Shown piece by piece: positions 1 through 7,830 of a DNA stretch of 12,427 bases (position 1 is the first letter of the stretch; each line of letters begins with the position of its first letter). The position numbers and the translations under genes were made by a program. The notes below the pieces were generated by a model that saw only the letters and a list, made by a program, of their open reading frames with translations, did no database searches and was not told the origin of the DNA. Origin of the DNA: Candidatus Thorarchaeota archaeon (lineage in GTDB: Archaea > Asgardarchaeota > Thorarchaeia > Thorarchaeales > Thorarchaeaceae); contig JAEORI010000185.1 of the NCBI GenBank assembly GCA_016840965.1, forward strand, positions 1 through 12,427, in the 5' to 3' direction.

Positions 1-1
1 C

Positions 2-619
2 AAGTTTCTTCCTCCATACACACCCCCTCATTGGGTCATGGATCCAGAAAATCCGGTTAGTCATGGCAATATTGTTTTCCCGGAACACTATGTCGAATTT
101 CGCAATATGATGCACGAGGGAACAAAAGCTGCTCTTGCTGTTTATGAAGAAATAGAGAAAGAATACCAGGAACTCTTTGGAAAATACTTTGGCGGCCCTA
201 TTGACTGCTACAAATGTGATGATGCCGATGTTGTATTCACATCTCAGGGTTCAATGGGTGCAGAAGGGAAAGATGCTATTGATGAACTTCGCGAAGAAGG
301 ATACAAAGTTGGGAACGCAAGGATACGAATGATACGACCTTTTCCAGTTGATAAAATCCGAGAGCTCGGAAGTAGAGTGAAAGCTTTCTCTAGCTATGAT
401 AGAGGTGTATCTTATGGATTCGGGGGTCCTGTGGCTAATGATATTCGTGCATCGATGTACCATACAAAACATCGCCCGATAATTAAGAGCTATATAGGTG
501 GCTTAGGTGGTCGGGATGTCACAATCCCTGACATCAAAGCTGTGATCTTGGATACGTACAAAGCCGTAGAGAGCGGTGAGCTGGGGTCTGAAGAGACCTG
601 GAATGATTTGAAGGAGTGA
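2..619 (+). CDS. porA: Pyruvate:ferredoxin oxidoreductase alpha subunit (PorA), C-terminal part, 5' truncated
   Basis: This is the C-terminal part of the alpha subunit of pyruvate synthase, which interconverts pyruvate + CoA and acetyl-CoA + CO2 with ferredoxin in the cytoplasm. The frame is open from base 2 and reads FLPPYTPPHWVMDPENPV, the usual PorA sequence after the pyrimidine-binding domain, so the ATG at 38 is internal and the gene enters from outside the window. The transketolase-C-like domain follows, with the conserved SQGSMGAEGKDAIDELREEG segment, IRPFPVDKIREL, and the family signature GLGGRDVTIPDI near the C-terminus. The stop at 617-619 lies a few bases before the porB start, so the two are co-transcribed. 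In archaea the gamma and delta subunits usually precede porA; they would be outside this window. I chose pyruvate rather than another 2-oxoacid because of the close match to PorA motifs, which is inference. Confidence 0.93.
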   Translation, partial: KFLPPYTPPHWVMDPENPVSHGNIVFPEHYVEFRNMMHEGTKAALAVYEEIEKEYQELFGKYFGGPIDCYKCDDADVVFTSQGSMGAEGKDAIDELREEGYKVGNARIRMIRPFPVDKIRELGSRVKAFSSYDRGVSYGFGGPVANDIRASMYHTKHRPIIKSYIGGLGGRDVTIPDIKAVILDTYKAVESGELGSEETWNDLKE

Positions 620-624
620 GTGAA

Positions 625-1530
625 ATGGTCGCAACTAAAGAAATGCCACTCAAGGAATATGTATTGAAAGGTAATGCTGCATGTGCTGGTTGTCAGGATA
701 TGGTCGCCTTAAGACACGCTCATAAGGCACTCGAGGGTGATGTTATCCAAGTTGTTCCAGCATGCTGCACTAGCGTTGTTCAGTCACTCTGGCCAAAAAG
801 TGGGCTTGGAATTCCTGTTCTTAATACTGCATTCATGGCTGCAGCTGCAACCGCATCAGGAGTAAAAGCAGCCTTAAAGGCCAAAAAGAATCCTCATACC
901 ATGGTAATGGTTTGGGCAGGTGATGGTGGGACCCTTGACATTGGGATCCAAGCTCTAAGTGGTGCGTTTGAACGGAGGACCGATTTTCTCTATATCTGTT
1001 ATAATAACCAAGTCTATAGTAACACAGGAACGCAACGTTCTGGAGCTACACCACTTCATGCTCAGACAACAACCACTTGGTTTGGCAAGACCGAGCCCGA
1101 AAAGATGCTTGACTTCATCGTAGCCGCACATGAACCGGTGTATCAGTTCACAGCAAATACTGCTTATCCTCGAGACCTCTTTGACAAGTTCAAGAAAGCT
1201 CGAGAATACGAAGGCCCCAAGTTTGGACATATCTTCCTTCCATGCCCACAGGCTTGGAACTATCCTGTAGAGAAAGGAGTAGAGATAGGCAAGCTTGCAG
1301 TGGAAACTGGATACTGGATTCAATGGGAACGTGTGGGTGATGAATTTACTCTTGGCATGCATAGCAAAAGATTCCAAGACCCTGAGAAGCGAAAGCCCAT
1401 AGATGAATTCCTGAAGATGCAGGGTAGGTTCTCACATTTGTATAGACCCAAACGGGATGACAAGAAGATCAAGGAGATAGAGGACTTCATCCAGCATAGA
1501 TGGGACATGCTCATGCGGACTTTTACATGA
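625..1530 (+). CDS. porB: Pyruvate:ferredoxin oxidoreductase beta subunit (PorB)
   Basis: This is the thiamine-diphosphate and 4Fe-4S binding beta subunit of pyruvate synthase. Numbered from the ATG at 625, the cluster cysteines are C20 and C23 (CAGC), C47 or C48 (PACCTS) and C207 (PCPQAW), as in archaeal and Desulfovibrio enzymes. The ThDP/Mg motif is GDGGTLDIGIQAL followed by NNQVYSNTGTQRSGATP, typical of the family. The length of about 301 residues is normal. An in-frame GTG at 616 overlaps the porA stop, but AAGGAG at 611-616 sits 8 nt before the ATG at 625, so I prefer the ATG. The gene is translationally coupled to porA and is the last gene of the por operon here, because the next gene is convergent, 47 bases away. 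No clear hairpin terminator is visible in that gap. Confidence 0.95.
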   Translation: MVATKEMPLKEYVLKGNAACAGCQDMVALRHAHKALEGDVIQVVPACCTSVVQSLWPKSGLGIPVLNTAFMAAAATASGVKAALKAKKNPHTMVMVWAGDGGTLDIGIQALSGAFERRTDFLYICYNNQVYSNTGTQRSGATPLHAQTTTTWFGKTEPEKMLDFIVAAHEPVYQFTANTAYPRDLFDKFKKAREYEGPKFGHIFLPCPQAWNYPVEKGVEIGKLAVETGYWIQWERVGDEFTLGMHSKRFQDPEKRKPIDEFLKMQGRFSHLYRPKRDDKKIKEIEDFIQHRWDMLMRTFT

Positions 1531-1577
1531 GAAACGCGCAGAGATTGTCTGGATTCACTTCAAGAGCTCCTCAATAT

Positions 1578-3104
1578 TCAATTTGCGTATTGTAGAACTA
1601 AATATGTCAAGCCTCCGGCGTATGCTGAAACAATTCTCCTGATACGATGTTCATCATCTAGGTTGCTGATCTCTCCAGTTGAGATATATGACCGCGCTGA
1701 CTCCTCAGCAATGAATCTTGATACCCATGGAAGGTCCATGATAGCACCTCCAATATTAAGAAGCTTCAGAATACGATATGCAGTTTCAAAACATAATGCT
1801 TGGGTAAATCTCTCTGACTCCTCACCAAATGATTTCTTATGGCTTTCAACTACATCGACTATCGCATCAAATGGTTCAATGACTTGATCAATGACCTCTT
1901 CAGATGAGATTACAGCGAGTACATCTTCTGATATTCGTTGCTTTAAGTTTGATATGATGACTCTAAAGCGACGTTCTGGAGTGATTTGAGGCTGTTCCCC
2001 ACTCTTTGCCTTTTGCTTGTATTTATTCAATTCAGCAAATAGCCTACTTCCAAAATCGTCTGTTTCCAAAATTCGTTCTGCTATCTCATTATTTTCCAAT
2101 GTTAACAATTTTATAAATAAGTCAAGTTCGATATTCTTACTCCTGCCATGGCGTGACCTGTGTATTTCGGAATAATATTCTGTTATCTCATTTAATAAGA
2201 ATGAAGTAAATTCTAGTTTTCCCCATGGAGTCCGTCCCTGAGCAGTTTCAGAAGTATACTTTGAACATGTTGTCATCCTTTGGGCACTTTGTCTTAAAAC
2301 ATCTAAAGTCGTAAACAAATTACTACATATCTTGGGATTTCCGATTAATGGCCAATCGAAAGGTCGTTGCACACCAGCTCCATTAATTTGGATCTTTAGC
2401 ATCGATTTGGCGTGCATTGAAACTATATACGCAGTTGTTTCTTCTATAATCTCTTTTTCATCCAGGATGAATATTCTATCAATGTCGAATGGGTATTTCG
2501 TCGAATGCATCATAATCATCGCAAGTAGTGATTGTATCCTTTGCAGTCGCAATGCATCATCGATACTATACCCCTTTCCAATAGGGTTGGGCTCAAAGAC
2601 AACATCGTGTATTCCTCTCGACTCCATTGCTTTAGATATGTAATTAACAAGCAAAGCTCGAGATTCATCCGAAGTCATGAGATCACCTATGAATTGCTTA
2701 ATACCCTCAATCGGATATTCTTCTGGTGCCACTATTGGACTTATGATAAGCTTAGGAATAGCCATTAGCCAAAGTAAAGCTATGACCTCAGTCCTTGCTG
2801 CCCCGATAACTTGCTGACCTGACTGAAATTCATCTTCATCTAAAGTGAAACCTGCCCAACGAGGGGCATCCATTAAGAATTCCAGGGTTGCGTCATCATG
2901 AAATCTTTTTGAGAGTAAATGCTTCTTGACCATGTTATACCTTTCAATTGTATCTGATGTTGTGATTGAGAAGCTTGCTAGGTCAAGCTCTTCTCGTAAC
3001 TCAAGAGCATCTTTTCTACACAATTCCTCTATCGCTCTATAGAGCCATGTCTGATGCAAATTATCAACAATTGATTTAGTCGCGTTTAATAGATCTGAGC
3101 TCAT
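1578..3104 (-). CDS. Hypothetical protein, 508 aa, mostly helical
   Basis: I do not recognise this protein. It is predicted soluble and largely alpha-helical, with many charged amphipathic stretches. One hydrophobic segment at residues about 107-125 (IALLWLMAIPKLIISPIV) could be a buried core helix or a single membrane segment; no signal peptide is visible. I see no nucleotide-binding, metal-binding or catalytic motif. The start ATG overlaps the stop of the upstream gene as ATGA (3101-3104), and TTGAGGGG lies just upstream within that gene's 3' end, so the two are translationally coupled and probably act together. It is convergent with porB, so it is not part of the por operon. Base composition resembles the neighbours and gives no sign of recent transfer. 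Confidence 0.8.
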   Translation of the reverse strand: MSSDLLNATKSIVDNLHQTWLYRAIEELCRKDALELREELDLASFSITTSDTIERYNMVKKHLLSKRFHDDATLEFLMDAPRWAGFTLDEDEFQSGQQVIGAARTEVIALLWLMAIPKLIISPIVAPEEYPIEGIKQFIGDLMTSDESRALLVNYISKAMESRGIHDVVFEPNPIGKGYSIDDALRLQRIQSLLAMIMMHSTKYPFDIDRIFILDEKEIIEETTAYIVSMHAKSMLKIQINGAGVQRPFDWPLIGNPKICSNLFTTLDVLRQSAQRMTTCSKYTSETAQGRTPWGKLEFTSFLLNEITEYYSEIHRSRHGRSKNIELDLFIKLLTLENNEIAERILETDDFGSRLFAELNKYKQKAKSGEQPQITPERRFRVIISNLKQRISEDVLAVISSEEVIDQVIEPFDAIVDVVESHKKSFGEESERFTQALCFETAYRILKLLNIGGAIMDLPWVSRFIAEESARSYISTGEISNLDDEHRIRRIVSAYAGGLTYLVLQYAN

Positions 3105-3979
3105 CGTGTGCCCCCCTCAAACAGTTTTCTCAGGACTTCCTGATGTGTATCACTACCCTCCAGTGCATGCCCAATGTAATGAAGCATATCAAGAATCGCT
3201 TTCTCTATCTTGATTTCAATACCTGAGTCAACCATTTTTGGAAATAATAGATTGGTTAGTTCTTTTTCCATTTCGATGTCATCAAGAATTTTTAGTTTCA
3301 ATCCGTGATCAGACACACCATCTCCGCTTAGACCTTCATATTTGGTATCTACAACAGTACCATAAGGATGATTTTGATTTCTCACATAGATTCTCATTCT
3401 AGGTTTCAGTCCATAGAATTCAATATCATCAAGTAATTTAGTAAGACGAGTCTGCAAGAACGAGCTTGAAATGTAAGCTTTTTTCAAATCCCCAAGAGGT
3501 ATCTTCTGAGCAAGTTGAGAAGCAATTTGAATCTCCTGTTTGTAATCAAGTGATTCACGACTTATTCCAGAGTCTTTCATGAATGACTCAATTCCAAAAC
3601 TACCAAGTGTTTCAGCTGTTATCTCAAATGGCTTGATTTCTCCCACTTCATCAAGAGTAATTCCGCCTCGTACATCAAACGTTCTGACATCTTCAGGTCT
3701 GAAGCTTGGTAGCATCACTCCTGATAGGCTCTTGTGAGTCACTTCGATTAGAACAGCATCGACAGATGTCTGCTGTGACGAGCAGTAAAACAATCCAGGG
3801 ATGAAAGCATAGAGATTGCCTAGTGCATTTTCATTTGCATCTTCATTGGCAATGGGCATAGAATAACCTACACCCTCGAAATATCCGAGATCAGAGATTC
3901 CGATTAACCACTCATCTTCAGGAAGAACTGATTCCTGTATCTCAATTAGCTGCAATGACCTCTTTCTCGGAAGGTACAA
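3101..3979 (-). CDS. Hypothetical protein, 292 aa, first gene of a two-gene unit
   Basis: I do not recognise this protein. It looks soluble: a mixed alpha/beta N-terminal half containing hydrophobic strands (LYAFIPGLFYCSS, VDAVLIEVTHK), a central helical stretch (KQEIQIASQLAQKIPLGDLKKAY), and a C-terminal part ending in amphipathic helices. The start is TTG at 3979. No in-frame ATG occurs for about 40 codons, the upstream frame closes with TAG at 4013-4015 (minus strand), and GGTGA lies 7 nt before the TTG, which supports it. The stop overlaps the next gene's ATG as ATGA. The gene lies 79 bases downstream of the M28 peptidase genes on the same strand. No convincing TATA box is visible in that gap, so it may be read through from the peptidase transcript, but this is not shown. 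Confidence 0.78.
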   Translation of the reverse strand: MYLPRKRSLQLIEIQESVLPEDEWLIGISDLGYFEGVGYSMPIANEDANENALGNLYAFIPGLFYCSSQQTSVDAVLIEVTHKSLSGVMLPSFRPEDVRTFDVRGGITLDEVGEIKPFEITAETLGSFGIESFMKDSGISRESLDYKQEIQIASQLAQKIPLGDLKKAYISSSFLQTRLTKLLDDIEFYGLKPRMRIYVRNQNHPYGTVVDTKYEGLSGDGVSDHGLKLKILDDIEMEKELTNLLFPKMVDSGIEIKIEKAILDMLHYIGHALEGSDTHQEVLRKLFEGGTR

Positions 3980-4058
3980 TAACTTTTCACCGGTCCCAGT
4001 TGTTGCTGTAATCTAGCAAGAATTTGAATCTTTAGCATCTGACTTCTCTGGACCAGAA

Positions 4059-5879
4059 TTAATCTCTGGGTCGAATCTTCCAATATGTTATCATAACTAT
4101 GGCTGCTATTGACCCAATAACTATTGTAGGCACTACGAGATATCTTAGCCGAAATTCTACGTAATGCGGATTTGTCCCATCCATATACTCTTGGATATTG
4201 GTGACATCATCATTGTCTGGGTCTTCAAGAGAATCATCTACTGTCGGATTAAGGTCATTATCAATTTCCCAAAGATCTGGCATCTGGTCGGAATCTGTGT
4301 CAGGACTATTTGGATTGCAATTGTATTGGAACTCAATCGAATTTATGACACCATCAGAATCATTGTCTCCTGATGCGTCATTTGGGTCCAAAGGATTAAG
4401 TCCATAATAAATCTCCCAAGGATCCGGGAGGGTGTCAGCATCAGAGTCAGGAGAGTCACGAAGGGTACCTATGATCATTTCTAAAGCATCGCTGAGTGAA
4501 TCCAGATCCGAATCCATCGAGAAGTACGCTTGGTCAAACCAAAATTCTGTACTATCTACAATATTATTACCATCAATATCAGTATCATAAGACAGACATA
4601 TCTCATGCCCGACACTGGTTCTCCCATCATTAGTTATTTGGAGCCTATAGATTCCTTTTGAAGTCACACTTTGATTGAAGATCTTAGCATGCTCCCATGG
4701 ATTGGCATTTTCATCGACCATTTGAGCAATGAGTAGATTGTTTGTGTCATAGAGGGCTATGGATGTGCCTCCTCCAAACCATCGACATGTCACATGAATC
4801 GTAGTTGCTGTGCTTATTGCGAACGCAAAGTTGGTTATACTATCTGAAATCGATGTAAACGATATGTTCTGTGTTGTTGGTTCTCCATAAGCTCTTGCCA
4901 TTGTAAATGCCATTGCACTACCTATCGCTCTGACTGTTTCAATTGCCACTTGATAATTGTAGAGGTGGTGAAACCAAGTATCTTGACTTGTGTGATACGC
5001 AACATCATATGCGAACCCACTCTCATGCGCAAAGAGGGCAGTATATCCTTTTGATATAAATGACCAATGATCAGAACGTGTCCACCCATCGAAATCTTCA
5101 GACGATATAGGTTGAATCATATGCTCCCCCCAGTTCCAACTCATGACTCTTGTCAAGTCCGCCCAGTACTTTCCATCATGATATGCTCCATCTGGATACC
5201 CCATTAATACTTGCTCACCTGCAAGCGCATAAGGACTTGGCACAAGTAGCATGTCAATATTATAATATGCAAGTAGTTTGACATCTCTATCACTCAAAAT
5301 CTTAGCAACTTCTCTACTTCCTAATAGACCATTTTCCTCTGCATTCCAGGCACCAAAGTAAATGTCTAGTGGCCAATTGTACTTTGATAAGACCCTTGCT
5401 AGCTCGAGAGTTGCAGCAATCCCTGTCCCGTCGTCGTTTGCTCCTGGTGAATCCGTGACTGAATCATAATGACCTCCAACCATTAAGGCTGGGGCATCAA
5501 CGGGTAAATATCCAGGAAGTTTGCCTAGGACAGAACCATAGTATCCCAATACTTCAACTTCAATCCTGCCTTTAGATACTGACCGTAACTCATTTGCTAT
5601 CCAGTTTCTTGCGGCAATGTTGTTTTCTCCCAAATGTGCTGGTAATCCTGCAGGTCTAGATCCATTTTCAGTGAGCTTGATGATGAAATTGCGGAATGAG
5701 TTTAAAGAAATAGAATCAAAGATTTCATGCGAATAGTCAATTCCATAGACTCTTTGGTATTCAGTGGCTGGAGGCACATATTCGAAAGCTGCACCATTAT
5801 CAACGATTCGGAACTCATTATTGACAGGACTCGTAAGTATAAACATGCAGATGATGAAGATTAGCAGTTTTTGCTTCAT
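4059..5879 (-). CDS. Exported, membrane-anchored M28 family metallopeptidase with type 3 calcium-binding repeats
   Basis: This is a predicted extracellular zinc aminopeptidase/carboxypeptidase of family M28, 606 residues. Residues 1-20 form a signal peptide. The catalytic domain (about 40-330) keeps every M28 residue: H137 and D139 (GGHYDS), bridging D149 (GANDDGTG), catalytic E181 and zinc ligand E182 (NAEENG), D209 (NID) and H296 (YHTSQD). A beta-sandwich, perhaps PPC-like, follows at about 335-430. Then come six acidic DxDxD-type thrombospondin type 3-like repeats (about 431-572), a membrane helix (about 580-599) and the short basic tail KIRPRD. The protein should be tethered outside the cell. 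An upstream open frame would extend it by 57 residues into the preceding gene; I reject that because AGAGG lies 7 nt before the ATG at 5879 and the signal peptide begins there. It is a tandem paralogue of the gene 13 bases upstream. Confidence 0.9.
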   Translation of the reverse strand: MKQKLLIFIICMFILTSPVNNEFRIVDNGAAFEYVPPATEYQRVYGIDYSHEIFDSISLNSFRNFIIKLTENGSRPAGLPAHLGENNIAARNWIANELRSVSKGRIEVEVLGYYGSVLGKLPGYLPVDAPALMVGGHYDSVTDSPGANDDGTGIAATLELARVLSKYNWPLDIYFGAWNAEENGLLGSREVAKILSDRDVKLLAYYNIDMLLVPSPYALAGEQVLMGYPDGAYHDGKYWADLTRVMSWNWGEHMIQPISSEDFDGWTRSDHWSFISKGYTALFAHESGFAYDVAYHTSQDTWFHHLYNYQVAIETVRAIGSAMAFTMARAYGEPTTQNISFTSISDSITNFAFAISTATTIHVTCRWFGGGTSIALYDTNNLLIAQMVDENANPWEHAKIFNQSVTSKGIYRLQITNDGRTSVGHEICLSYDTDIDGNNIVDSTEFWFDQAYFSMDSDLDSLSDALEMIIGTLRDSPDSDADTLPDPWEIYYGLNPLDPNDASGDNDSDGVINSIEFQYNCNPNSPDTDSDQMPDLWEIDNDLNPTVDDSLEDPDNDDVTNIQEYMDGTNPHYVEFRLRYLVVPTIVIGSIAAIVMITYWKIRPRD

Positions 5880-5892
5880 ATGATGTCCTCTC

Positions 5893-7758
5893 TTAATCCC
5901 AGGGTTCTTTTCGTCTGTGAATATAAACAAATGCACCGATTGAAGCAATGAGTAGCATTGGTGCTGCGATGTATACCAAAGGCACCTCCATAATCTCAGG
6001 AACCTGAGGATTTGTACCATCAAGATACTCTTGCAGATTTGTCTTTCCATCTCTATCTAGGTCGAGCAATGAGTCATCAAAAAGGGGGTCTAATCCATTC
6101 TCTACTTCCCAAAGGTCATCCATCATGTCTGAGTCTGAATCTGTGGAAAAGGGGTTAAGCCCTCTCGAATACTCTTGCGCGTTGGTCAGATGGTCTCCGT
6201 CTGCATCCTCGTTTCCATCTGCTGGATTATTAGGGTCAAAGCCTGAAGTAATCTCGTATTTATCAGGCATAGTGTCACCATCAGAATCTGCGCTCAACAT
6301 ATCTGTCCCATACATTATTTCTTCTGCATCACTAAGATTGTCGTTATCTTGATCTGATAAGAATAGAGCATGGTCAATCCAATATTCCTGGCTATCAGGC
6401 ACATTATTCCCGTCGATGTCAGTTTCAAACGAGATTTGCAGTTCATAACCAACTGGATATGCATGATCCTTCTCCACTATCAACGTGTACAATCCCTTTG
6501 TTGAAACTGATGGATTGAATACATTGGTGGGTAACCATGCTGATGAATGGTCGTAAACACCTGACGCAACAAGCCCGCCGGAGGGATTTAGAAGGTAGAA
6601 AGAAGAAGAGCCTCCAAACCATCTGATTGTGATATTAATGGTCGTGAGAGTGGTGACAGGGATATAGAATCTTCTAGAAGTGGGGAGTCCCATAATGAAA
6701 TCATATCTCAGGTCTGTTTGTTTACCATATGTACGCCCCATGATATGTGCCATGCTTGCGCCAATTACTGCAGTCGTTTCGACACCCAAATTATAATCGA
6801 AATCCGAATTGTCCCAAATATCGGATCCAACATGGAATGAAGAGTCAACATATCTGCCTGATTCAAATGCACAAATAGTATTGAATCCTCTGTTAAACAA
6901 TGCATAATGATCGGAACCAGTCCAGAGTGGAAATTCAAACGAAGGAACAGAAAGTATTTTGTCATCTCCAATGTTACTACTCATCATGCGAGCGAGTTCA
7001 GCCCAATATTGCCCCTTATGATAATCAGTTTGCCCCAGGGTACCATAACCCATCAAAATACGCTCATCCGCTGGAAGCTCATGATCTTGGACCAGAATAG
7101 TATCGACATTATAGACCACCAAGAATTCCAACTCTCTGTTCTCAAACTCATTGGCAACCTGAGGGCTTCCTTGCATAAAGCGAAACCCGAATAGACCATT
7201 AAACGCAATGAAGTAAATGTCCAGAGGCCATTCATATTGGGACATTACTCTAGCAAGCTCTAAAACTGCAGCGATGCCGCTGCCGTCACAATTTGCGCCT
7301 GGTGAATTCTCTGGTGAATCATAATGCGCTGAAATAGCAAAAGCTGGATTTTTCCCTGGAAGATAACCTGGCAGTTTGCCGACTATATTCTTATAGCTCC
7401 CAATCTCTTCGATTTTGATTCTTCCCTTTGAGAGTTCAACGAGTTTTTGTTTGATGTATTCTCTTGCGTTCATATTATTTTCCGAAAAAATCTCGCCAAC
7501 ATCCGTTACAAATCTAGAGCCATTTTGAGATATTTCCTTGACGATTTTTCGATATTCCGAGAATTTGACATCAGAGTAGATTATTTCCGAAAGGTCTGTG
7601 CCATATACTCTTTGAATCTCAGAAGAAGATTGAGACACTAGCGATGCTTCTTTTGTGGAGTTAATAGGTTCCATACCTCCTACTGAAACTGTGCTAGTAC
7701 AGAACCAGAGTATAAAGAAAAGCACAAACCACCGTTTTCTCATAAAGTTGCGGTTCAA
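5893..7758 (-). CDS. M28 peptidase-like exported protein with degenerate active site (probable pseudoenzyme)
   Basis: This 621-residue paralogue of the downstream M28 peptidase has the same layout: signal peptide (basic RKR, then WFVLFFILWF), M28-like domain, beta-sandwich, six type 3 calcium-binding repeats, a membrane helix near residues 592-612 and the tail HRRKEPWD. Three of the zinc-site and catalytic positions have changed. GANDDG is GANCDG, so the bridging Asp is C157, and the NAEENG segment with the catalytic and zinc-ligand glutamates reads NGLFGF. H145, D147, D219 and H309 remain. A single metal held by His-Cys-Asp is conceivable, but ordinary M28 catalysis is unlikely. Two adjacent TTG codons (7761, 7758) follow GAGGAG by 2 and 5 nt; I chose the second. 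The in-frame ATG at 7743 is 20 nt from the site. The reading frame is intact, so this is not a pseudogene. It is probably first in a minus-strand unit with the active paralogue. Confidence 0.87.
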   Translation of the reverse strand: MNRNFMRKRWFVLFFILWFCTSTVSVGGMEPINSTKEASLVSQSSSEIQRVYGTDLSEIIYSDVKFSEYRKIVKEISQNGSRFVTDVGEIFSENNMNAREYIKQKLVELSKGRIKIEEIGSYKNIVGKLPGYLPGKNPAFAISAHYDSPENSPGANCDGSGIAAVLELARVMSQYEWPLDIYFIAFNGLFGFRFMQGSPQVANEFENRELEFLVVYNVDTILVQDHELPADERILMGYGTLGQTDYHKGQYWAELARMMSSNIGDDKILSVPSFEFPLWTGSDHYALFNRGFNTICAFESGRYVDSSFHVGSDIWDNSDFDYNLGVETTAVIGASMAHIMGRTYGKQTDLRYDFIMGLPTSRRFYIPVTTLTTINITIRWFGGSSSFYLLNPSGGLVASGVYDHSSAWLPTNVFNPSVSTKGLYTLIVEKDHAYPVGYELQISFETDIDGNNVPDSQEYWIDHALFLSDQDNDNLSDAEEIMYGTDMLSADSDGDTMPDKYEITSGFDPNNPADGNEDADGDHLTNAQEYSRGLNPFSTDSDSDMMDDLWEVENGLDPLFDDSLLDLDRDGKTNLQEYLDGTNPQVPEIMEVPLVYIAAPMLLIASIGAFVYIHRRKEPWD

Positions 7759-7781
7759 CAAATCTCCTCAAGAAGGTTCTC

Positions 7782-7793
7782 CTATGAGCATAG
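7782..7793. repeat. Small inverted repeat CTATG-AG-CATAG in the divergent promoter
   Basis: A 5-bp inverted repeat with a 2-bp spacer lies in the divergent intergenic region, at about the predicted transcription start of the M28 genes. Its position would suit an operator for a dimeric regulator. The repeat is short, so it could be chance. Confidence 0.3.
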
Positions 7794-7810
7794 AGAGGCA
7801 AGTATTTCAG

Positions 7811-7823
7811 GGTTTTTTTATAT
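7811..7823. promoter_or_regulatory. AT-rich TATA-like element in the divergent promoter region
   Basis: The 69-base gap between the M28 pair and the HD gene contains one strong TATA-like stretch. On the minus strand it reads GATATAAAAAAACC; an archaeal start site about 25 bp downstream would fall near 7793 and give a leader of about 35 nt that includes the GAGGAG site. On the plus strand the same element reads TTTTTTTATATC and would start transcription near 7845, inside the annotated start of the HD gene. It may therefore serve one or both directions. Confidence 0.5.
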
Positions 7824-7830
7824 CCTTCAA

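Noticed and set aside
38..40. ATG as the start of porA
   Set aside because: The frame is open to the window edge and encodes conserved PorA sequence before this codon, so the gene is truncated, not short.
1531..1577. Terminator hairpin between porB and the convergent gene
   Set aside because: Only the 6-bp palindrome GAGCTC is present, with no stem-loop followed by a clear T-run.
4164..4407. Plus-strand open frames inside the M28 genes (also 6125-6352 and 6900-7194)
   Set aside because: They are antisense shadows of the repetitive aspartate-rich repeat coding and the catalytic domain; no start signals or plausible protein sequence.
4191..4580. DNA repeats or a CRISPR-like array in the M28 genes
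   Set aside because: The periodic signal is at protein level, from six DxDxD calcium-binding repeats; there are no identical DNA repeats or spacers.
5880..6050. Upstream extension of the intact M28 gene by 57 codons
   Set aside because: It overlaps the preceding gene by about 160 bases, has no signal character, and the ATG at 5879 has both a Shine-Dalgarno site and a signal peptide right after it.
7130..7230. Frameshift as the cause of the missing Glu-Glu in the degenerate M28 protein
   Set aside because: The other two frames do not restore an EE motif, and similarity to the paralogue continues in frame on both sides.
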